Positions 42,430 through 48,677 of a stretch of DNA of 48,677 nucleotides are shown here, piece by piece; position 1 is the stretch's first letter, and each line of letters starts with the position of its first letter. Made by a program: the position numbers and the translations under genes. Source of the stretch: Gammaproteobacteria bacterium (GTDB lineage Bacteria > Pseudomonadota > Gammaproteobacteria > Pseudomonadales > Azotimanducaceae); contig PBRP01000133.1 in assembly GCA_002726655.1 (NCBI GenBank), forward strand, positions 1 to 48,677. The letters run 5' to 3'. Below the pieces are notes generated by a model, which was not told where the DNA came from, made no database searches, and was given only the letters and a program-made list of their open reading frames with translations.

Positions 42430-44058
42430 GTGAAGAGACCCGACATTTTATTGTCTAGAGACTCCACTGGTTGGATACACTGGCTATTGCTAGCTGGCAT
42501 TCTGCTCCTGGTTTTCGGGACCCGCTACGCCTTGATCGGTGTTCCTCTGGAGCGCGATGAAGGAGAGTACGCATACGGCGGCCAGCTCCTCCTGCAAATG
42601 ATTCCTCCGTATCAACTGTTGTACAACATGAAGCTTCCCGGCATTTACGCGGTATACGCGGCGATCTTGTCACTCTTCGGCCAAACCCATGAAGCAATTC
42701 ACATGGGTCTTCTCTGCGTGAACCTGATAACCATTCTGGCAGTTTTTTTCCTCAGCAAACTGTTTCTTGGTGCCACTGCTGCAGTATCCGCCGCAGCTGC
42801 CTTTGCCGTGCTTTCCGTTGGCCATCCCGTACAGGGGGTCTTCGCCAATGCTGAGCATTTCGTCATTCTGCCGGTCATTACAGGTGCAATTCTTCTGCGC
42901 CTGGCGCTCAACAGGACCAGCCTGGTTTACTTTTTCCTTGCCGGGCTCTGTTTTGGCCTGGGGTTTGTCATCAAGCAGCACGGCTCACTGTTTATTGCCT
43001 GGGCACTGGTGGTCGTCGTTGCAGATTGGGCATCCAACAATACTGACAGGAAACCAGCACTCTTATACCTACCTGTTGGACTCACAATAGTCGGCGCAGC
43101 TATCCCATACCTGCTAATCGGCCTACTATTGTTTAAGGCAGGTGTCTTCGAAAAGTTCTGGTTTTGGACAGTCGAGTACGCATGGACCTACACATCCCAG
43201 GTTTCTCCCACCCAGGCATGGGATGCGTTCATTCTCCGGGCGACCCGTATCACGGCTGTTTCACCTTTGCTATGGGTGCTCGTGGCACTTGCTCTGCCAT
43301 TCGCCGCCAGTAGGAATAGTCGCGGATCAAGGATATTTATCGGCAGTTTCTCACTTTTCTCTTTTCTTGCTATCTGTCCCGGTGGTTTTTTCCGCCCCCA
43401 CTATTTTGTAATGCTTCTTCCCGCAGCTGCCCTGCTTGTCGGCGTGACAGTTGACTACATTGGCAGCTTACCTGTCGCCGACAAAAGAAAATCACTGCGA
43501 CAGGGTTTAGCCGTAACGTCGGTCGTCATCGCACTCGCCTCTTCCCTCTCCCTCCAACGCAACTTTCTATGGCAAATGACTCCCGCCCAGGTCAGCGGCT
43601 ATACCTACGGCGCAAATCCTTTTAATGAATCACTGGCAATTGCCCAATTTATTAAACAGAACAGCCAGCCAGAGGACCGAATCGCGATAATCGGCTCAGA
43701 ACCACAGATCTATTTCTACACCGGCCTTCAATCTGCCAGTGGATACATTTACATGTACCCGCTGATGGAAAAACACGGGCTTGCCCTGACCATGCAGCAG
43801 GAGATGATAAAGGATATCGAAACCGTCAGACCGACATACCTGGTCTATGTCCATATACGATCTTCGTGGCTTCAGACGAGCACATCTCACCGCCTCATCT
43901 TTGATTGGTTTGAACAGTATGTAACTAATTACGAACGGTTGGGCATGGTCAAAATTTATAAAAACGATACTCGCTTCTCGTGGACGTCTGGGCTGGCCGG
44001 GTCAGCAGAAACACCCTATTGGCTGGAGATTCTAAAGAGGAAGGACGTGTCCAGTTAG
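42430..44058 (+). CDS. GT39/ArnT-type membrane glycosyltransferase
   Basis: The 542-residue protein has about a dozen hydrophobic segments and the GT-C acidic motif in the first external loop (VPLERDEGEYAY, Asp43-Glu44), followed by KLPGIYAVYAA and a C-terminal periplasmic domain (about 395-540). Such enzymes move a sugar from a polyprenyl-phosphate donor onto lipid A, protein or glycolipid. The start is GTG 42430 without a clear ribosome-binding site. It converges with another GT39-type gene; the two share layout but are clearly different in sequence. Confidence 0.85.
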   Translation: MKRPDILLSRDSTGWIHWLLLAGILLLVFGTRYALIGVPLERDEGEYAYGGQLLLQMIPPYQLLYNMKLPGIYAVYAAILSLFGQTHEAIHMGLLCVNLITILAVFFLSKLFLGATAAVSAAAAFAVLSVGHPVQGVFANAEHFVILPVITGAILLRLALNRTSLVYFFLAGLCFGLGFVIKQHGSLFIAWALVVVVADWASNNTDRKPALLYLPVGLTIVGAAIPYLLIGLLLFKAGVFEKFWFWTVEYAWTYTSQVSPTQAWDAFILRATRITAVSPLLWVLVALALPFAASRNSRGSRIFIGSFSLFSFLAICPGGFFRPHYFVMLLPAAALLVGVTVDYIGSLPVADKRKSLRQGLAVTSVVIALASSLSLQRNFLWQMTPAQVSGYTYGANPFNESLAIAQFIKQNSQPEDRIAIIGSEPQIYFYTGLQSASGYIYMYPLMEKHGLALTMQQEMIKDIETVRPTYLVYVHIRSSWLQTSTSHRLIFDWFEQYVTNYERLGMVKIYKNDTRFSWTSGLAGSAETPYWLEILKRKDVSS

Positions 44059-44142
44059 CCCGACGGTTAAAATCCCTTCGGCTCCTCGGTTCATGTATTT
44101 TCATGCAGGTTCATGACCGCTACTGACAGCGCAGATACCTGC

Positions 44143-45774
44143 CTATAAAACCCGATACACGCGAAACGTCTCAAGAGACTCACCAGAAATAAAATATGGC
44201 GCTCTGTAACCAACGCTCGCGTAGAAGCTCGCCCCTGTAAAACGGTCCATCGTCAACAATCGATAATGGTTCGGGTAGGTGAACACCTGTTCCAGGCTAC
44301 TCCTTGTTCCACTTGGGTAAGGACGACGACTAACCTTGTCAGGTATAACCAGCAGATCCCCTGGGGTAGGCTCCGACCCGTCTTTCTTGAGCCTTCGCCA
44401 TCCCGCGCGTTCTGCGTAGTACAAGAATCCCCAATCACCAACAAACCAGATTTTGGCAGGATCATTTGCCTGCGCATCAGTGAAGCCCTGAACGAACGAG
44501 CGATAGCTGTCTGCGTAGGCGTAGTCTGCTTTGCCGACCCAAAGGGCAGTACCCGTTTGCAGGAGTAAAACAAACACAAGACATCCTTTGGCGAAGTCAC
44601 CCTCGGCCAGCTGTCTGCTCACCCGTGTTCTGAACAGCAGCAAATTTAAGGGGACAAGTGCCGGAATCAAATGCCGGACAGCCTGAAAATACACCTGAAA
44701 AATACTGAACAGAAGAATGCACACTAACCAGAACAACAGAAATAAATCATCTCTTTGCTGCGGTGAGAATATTGTTAGCGGATACCTGCTTACCCTGGTG
44801 GTGGCAGCCAAAGTTGGTGGTGCGACTCCCCAACCGACAAAAACAAGTGTAACAAGTCCAAAGGCGCACCAGATGGCATACTGGGTCTTTTCCTGGACTA
44901 CCCCTAGGATAAATAAAGCCAGCAAAGCGCCGACAGAACCAAGGCAAAGCGGTAGCCAACAACGTTTTACGAACATAACCGGCACAAGGGCAATGGCGAT
45001 GAAGGAGCAGGAACCAATGATCACCAGTGCATTGAGCGTATCATATAGCCAGGTCGTTGCTTGCGGCTCAAGCGCCATCAGGTATTGAACATGCGTGATC
45101 TTGTATACCATGAGATTCTGAACAAACCAGGCACCTACTGGGACAATGGCGGTAGCAAGCCCGAGAATGTATACCACCCGATTTCGGAATACTGCATAAA
45201 GTACGAGGGGGGGGAACACGACGATCGCTGAATATTTCGCTAGCACGCCTAATCCAGCGACTAACCCTGCGAGCAGTACGAACCTCCAATCTCTACTATC
45301 GCTCCCATGGATAAAAATTGCTGCTGCCGCTGTTGCAAGCGCAGCAGCAGGAATATCCATCATGAGATTACTGGAAGCCACAACCGCAGGGGACGAGGCC
45401 AGGAATAGCATCGGCCACCAGCCATTGCCGGTAAAGCGAAATGCCAGGCTCACCGTGGCTAAACTGAATATCACAAGGAACAGCAGCATCCCCGTATGAA
45501 GAATCACCTCAGAATCACCAAACTGCCTCAGAATCATCGCATAGTAATAGCTAATGAGAGGCGAACTCGATATCTGGAAGAGTCCATCGGGTTTGCCCCC
45601 TTCTCCCGGGCGACCATGTGGATATAAGGGCTCAGCAACAATCTGATGGGCAACAGCCAAAAATGACACGTCGTCAATGTGAAAGGGCTTGTTTAGGAAG
45701 GGTAAGCCAAGTAACAAGGGGATGATGATGGCCCAGAAATATGCATTGCGCAGCAGAGCGGGCCTATGTGCCAT
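44143..45774 (-). CDS. GT39/PMT-type membrane glycosyltransferase
   Basis: The 543-residue membrane protein has the GT-C signature HIDDVSFLAVAHQI (Asp34-Asp35) after the first helix, HTGMLLFLVIFSL, a conserved LMMDIPAAALATAAAA, then GLVAGLGVLAKYSA, about eleven helices, and a C-terminal soluble domain (about 425-543). Donor should be polyprenyl-linked sugar; the acceptor is unknown. ATG 45774 lacks an evident ribosome-binding site. Convergent with the GT gene at 42.4 kb and 26 bases after the broken hybrid kinase gene on the same strand. Confidence 0.84.
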   Translation of the reverse strand: MAHRPALLRNAYFWAIIIPLLLGLPFLNKPFHIDDVSFLAVAHQIVAEPLYPHGRPGEGGKPDGLFQISSSPLISYYYAMILRQFGDSEVILHTGMLLFLVIFSLATVSLAFRFTGNGWWPMLFLASSPAVVASSNLMMDIPAAALATAAAAIFIHGSDSRDWRFVLLAGLVAGLGVLAKYSAIVVFPPLVLYAVFRNRVVYILGLATAIVPVGAWFVQNLMVYKITHVQYLMALEPQATTWLYDTLNALVIIGSCSFIAIALVPVMFVKRCWLPLCLGSVGALLALFILGVVQEKTQYAIWCAFGLVTLVFVGWGVAPPTLAATTRVSRYPLTIFSPQQRDDLFLLFWLVCILLFSIFQVYFQAVRHLIPALVPLNLLLFRTRVSRQLAEGDFAKGCLVFVLLLQTGTALWVGKADYAYADSYRSFVQGFTDAQANDPAKIWFVGDWGFLYYAERAGWRRLKKDGSEPTPGDLLVIPDKVSRRPYPSGTRSSLEQVFTYPNHYRLLTMDRFTGASFYASVGYRAPYFISGESLETFRVYRVL

Positions 45775-45800
45775 TAACTAGTTCACCCATGTCAGCAGAC

Positions 45801-47177
45801 TCAAAAGTCGTCTGCTGCGATGCTCTCACCATCGAGGGTTGTCATCAACACCTGTTTCAGTTTCTCCAGGTCATAAGGTTTCTGCAAGTAACCATCAGGA
45901 CGTTTTCCGACAAGACTAATGGCGGTATCCAACAGGTTAATGCCACTGCTGAGAATGATTTTGATATCAGGCTTGATTTTTACGATTTCATGGAACGCCT
46001 GTTCACCATCCATGTTCGGCATGTACAGATCTAGTAACACACAGACAATCTCATCAGTATGTTGCCTTAAGATCGAAATGGCTTCGCTTCCATCGGCTGC
46101 GGTCAATACCTGAAACTCCATGTGTCCAACCATCGCCTTACTAACGGTACGAACCGTTTCCTCATCATCAACGATCAAGAGGGTCCCACTTCCCCTCCAG
46201 TCATGCACCGTTAACCCACCGTGATCGATATTAGCTGGCTCACTTTCATTTGATTCATTGACAGGGAAAAGGACTTTGAACGTCGTACCAGTGCCCAACT
46301 CGCTGGATATTCTTATTGCCCCCCTGTGACCACGAACAATTCCATGTACTCCCGCAATGCCCAGACCGCGTCCATTGGCCTTTGTGGTGAAAAAGGGATC
46401 GAAGATTCTCTCGAGGGTAGCGGCATCCATACCAACACCTGTATCAGTCACCTCGAAATAGGCATAGGTGCCTTCATTGACGAGATCACCGGAATCCAAC
46501 GTCCTGCTAATCTCATCCAGATAGGCACGATCACAATGCATCACGCCGGTCACGAGGGAGATAGAGCCACTCTCACGACCAATAGCATCAGATGCGTTGA
46601 GAATCAGATTCATAATGATCTGACGAACCTGAGTTGCATCCCCATCAAAGGTAGGCAGGTTATCAGCGAAGTGATATTTGAGCTCAATGTTCTTCGAAAT
46701 TGAAACATCTACAAGGTAGGCCATCTCCTCGATGAAAATGTTCAGGTCAATTGTTTCAATGACGAACTGACCCTTACCCGAATATGCCAACATCTGTGAG
46801 GCGAGTTCGGCTGCTCATTTTGCACCGTTCCCTATCTCTTCAATATTCCGTCGCGCTGGCGCGGATAGAGCGAGTTCGTTCAACGCCAGGTCCGCGTTTC
46901 CCAGGATGGACATTAGAATATTGTTCAGATCATGGGCTACGCCACCTGCCATCACCTCCAGGTTTTCCAGTTTCTGTACGTCTTGGATCTGCTGCTCAAG
47001 ACTCGACCTCTCGTCTGTTTGCATAGGCTCGCTGATATCGCCTTGAAAACCCGGCACCGTACGAGCGTCACCGGAACCCATAATCACAGAAGTGAGATTC
47101 CTTTCTTGGGCCTCGGACTTTACCAGTTCAGTTCCATTGTTCTCTGATGAACCACTGTCCGAGGGTGGTTCACTCAC
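45801..47177 (-). pseudogene. Hybrid histidine kinase interrupted by an opal codon
   Basis: Starting at GTG 47177, the frame reads a short N-terminal region, the HisKA helix with His82 (VMAGGVAHDLNNIL) and NIEEIGNGAK, then TGA at 46815-46817, then continues AAELASQMLAYSGKGQF in the same frame through the ATPase domain (DTGVGMDAA, GRGLGIAGVHG) and a receiver (LLIVDDEETV, Asp in CVLLDLYMPNMDG, Lys in LQKPYD). The paralogue at 33637-35277 has Arg at the stop position (KGARRAAEL), so a single CGA-to-TGA change explains it. A restart at 46793 would give only ATPase plus receiver, and no ribosome-binding site is seen. It follows the GGDEF-EAL gene with a 4-base overlap. Confidence 0.82.
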
Positions 47178-48677
47178 AAAGCGACACCTACTGGGTCCAG
47201 GCCCGGCTCCATCAATTTCATGTTCTCTGCGTTAACCAGATTCCTGTCCTGCAGAAAGGGCAGTACATCGGCAGCAGGCATTGGGCGACTGTAGTAATAC
47301 CTCTGAATATAGTCGCAACCACTATGACGGAGTATCTCTAGTTGATCTTCTGTTTCTACACCTTCAGCGAGTACCTTCAAGTTCAAATTCTGCCCCATGG
47401 CAATAATTGCTTTCGTGATTTCCCTGTCGTCAGTACTGTATGCAATATCCTTTATAAAAGAGCGATCAATCTTCAGGGTATTCAATGGGAACCGCTTCAG
47501 GTATGCCAGAGATGAATAACCAGTGCCGAAGTCATCAATGCTGATACTAATGCCCAGATCCTTCAGTTCCTCAAGCATGCGGATATTGTGATCAACATCC
47601 TTCATAGCGACTCCCTCGGTGATTTCCAGACCAAGTGAATCCGCAGAGATTTCTGTTTCATCCAGTATTTCAGAAACCAGGCTCGGGATATTATTCTCAA
47701 ACTGCCGCGCAGACAGATTTACCGCCACCCTAAAGTTGTTCATCCCCGCACAATTCCATTGCTTTATTTGCTTGCACACGGAGCGCAATACCCACTCACC
47801 CAGTTGCAGGATGAGACCGGTCTCTTCCGCGATGGGAATGAATTCTTCAGGGGATACCATCCCCTCGATTGGATGTGGCCAGCGAACAAGAGCCTCCATG
47901 CCAGTGAGGCTTGCAGATTCAACATCTACGATTGGCTGGTAGTGGACATCAAACGCTCCATCCAGGATAGCCTGTTGCATACTCTTCTTGCGTTCTAGGA
48001 ACTTCTTCACGTCCCGATGCATCTCTTTGTCGAACAGGATGTAACTGCCTTGAGCATCTAGTTTCGCCCGTTGCAGGGCAGTATTGGCATCGCGGATTAC
48101 TTCTTCAGAGTTCTTGTAGTTACCATGGTTAAGAACGATTCCGACACTGACAGTAACACTCACGGGTGCCCCATCAATTGTCACGGGTTTCTCCACCTCA
48201 TCCAGAATTCTCTGGCATGCCAGAATCGCACCGTTCGCAGCATCCACAGGGTCAAGCAACACCGCAAAAATATCGCTGCTAAATCTCGACACCGTATCAT
48301 CCGGACGCGATGTTTTGTCGATCCTGCTTCCTACTTCATGAATCAGACGGTCACCTCGCTCATGACCAAGGTTTTCATTAATGGCACCAAATCCATCGAT
48401 ATCCATGAAGAGCACAGCAAATTGCTGCGGCCTGCCTCGCTTACGCCGGTTCAGGGAGCCTTCAAGCCGGTCAATAAAGAGTGAACGGTTGGGCAATTCA
48501 GTTAGGTTATCGAAAAAGGCATTTTTCTGAATCGTCGCTTCATAGCTCAACTGTTGACTGATGTCACGGAAAGTAATAACCATCAGATTTGATTTGGAGT
48601 CCTTGAGAGAATTTACACTGATCTCAATAGGAACTTTTTGACCATCCTGACGAATAAGATACTGGCGAACACCGGAT
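47174..48677 (-). CDS. PAS-GGDEF-EAL c-di-GMP protein with degenerate GGDEF, 5' end outside window
   Basis: The frame is open to the right edge, where the end of a PAS/PAC region is seen (RQYLIRQDGQKVPIEISV ... VITFRDIS), so the N-terminus is missing. GGDEF domain: NLTELPNRSLF and FMDIDGFGAINENLGH are normal, but the signature is SSDIF (48266-48280) instead of GGDEF, so cyclase activity is unlikely. EAL domain: GMEALVRW, NLSARQF, LGLEITEG, SIDDFGTGYSSL, KIDRSFI and LAEGVETEDQ keep the metal and catalytic residues, so it is probably a c-di-GMP phosphodiesterase. Its stop overlaps the start of the broken hybrid kinase gene (GTGA), implying one signalling operon. Confidence 0.9.
   Translation of the reverse strand, partial: SGVRQYLIRQDGQKVPIEISVNSLKDSKSNLMVITFRDISQQLSYEATIQKNAFFDNLTELPNRSLFIDRLEGSLNRRKRGRPQQFAVLFMDIDGFGAINENLGHERGDRLIHEVGSRIDKTSRPDDTVSRFSSDIFAVLLDPVDAANGAILACQRILDEVEKPVTIDGAPVSVTVSVGIVLNHGNYKNSEEVIRDANTALQRAKLDAQGSYILFDKEMHRDVKKFLERKKSMQQAILDGAFDVHYQPIVDVESASLTGMEALVRWPHPIEGMVSPEEFIPIAEETGLILQLGEWVLRSVCKQIKQWNCAGMNNFRVAVNLSARQFENNIPSLVSEILDETEISADSLGLEITEGVAMKDVDHNIRMLEELKDLGISISIDDFGTGYSSLAYLKRFPLNTLKIDRSFIKDIAYSTDDREITKAIIAMGQNLNLKVLAEGVETEDQLEILRHSGCDYIQRYYYSRPMPAADVLPFLQDRNLVNAENMKLMEPGLDPVGVAL

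Noticed and set aside
1-48677. CRISPR arrays, tRNA or rRNA genes, prophage and transposase genes
   Set aside because: No regularly spaced identical repeats, no cloverleaf-like segments, no rRNA-like stretches and no integrase or transposase motifs were seen in any gap or gene.

Overview
The window looks like a chromosomal segment of a heterotrophic, probably marine Gammaproteobacterium. The basis is gene content and protein style: panB-panC with a type III pantothenate kinase, an [Fe-S] IlvD, DUF454, DUF2959, Pmp3 and CysZ-like proteins, a Tat-exported two-subunit molybdenum hydroxylase, FadJ/acyl-CoA dehydrogenase/crotonase enzymes, and hybrid histidine kinases and a GGDEF-EAL protein. No rRNA, tRNA, CRISPR array, phage or transposase gene is visible. 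Taxonomy is an inference; no marker gene is present.

Layout. 0-8 kb: ABM monooxygenase, a cluster of four nested palindromes, an esterase, a small DUF454-type membrane protein, a bifunctional beta-oxidation enzyme, a DUF805-N-terminus-like protein, a serine hydrolase, and a four-gene ECF-sigma operon (sigma factor, membrane-anchored putative anti-sigma, small exported acidic protein, DUF3106 lipoprotein). 8-18 kb: amidohydrolase, Mo-hydroxylase pair plus CysZ-like gene, PafA-type phosphatase, a kinase-fold protein without the usual catalytic residues, a periplasmic cyclophilin, a zinc-ribbon protein and an amidase. 18-29 kb: acyl-CoA dehydrogenase, a plug-less TonB-receptor-like barrel, an alpha/beta hydrolase, an SDR gene broken by an amber codon, a 2-hydroxyacid dehydrogenase, panB-panC-coaX, a crotonase, Ddn-type and VOC proteins, and an MBL hydrolase. 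29-36 kb: Cache-HAMP-PAS hybrid kinase, RidA, Pmp3-DUF2959 pair, PAS-PAS histidine kinase. 36-49 kb: ilvD, an MFS/serine hydrolase/DUF3237 run, a small lipoprotein, a zinc alcohol dehydrogenase, two convergent GT39-type membrane glycosyltransferases, a hybrid kinase gene broken by an opal codon, and a PAS-GGDEF-EAL gene that runs off the right edge.

The least expected feature is a family of short non-coding repeats (about 130-180 bp) with imperfect terminal inverted repeats of the type gttcttgtcc...ggacaggaac and a shared internal block gtgtcgtgatatatagc. I find five full copies (near 2.1, 9.4, 19.2 kb and two back to back at 32.0-32.3 kb) and one fragment (26.8 kb). All are intergenic, and one supplies the last codons of the cysZ-like gene. 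This looks like a MITE-like family. Two otherwise intact genes (21.5 and 46.8 kb) each carry a single in-frame stop.

Functionally the window combines acyl-CoA and hydroxylated-substrate catabolism (many hydrolases, dehydrogenases and hydratases), CoA supply (panB-panC-coaX), branched-chain amino acid synthesis (ilvD), envelope functions (ECF module, cyclophilin, glycosyltransferases, lipoproteins) and signalling (three histidine kinases plus a c-di-GMP phosphodiesterase-type protein). Operons are short, mostly two to four genes.
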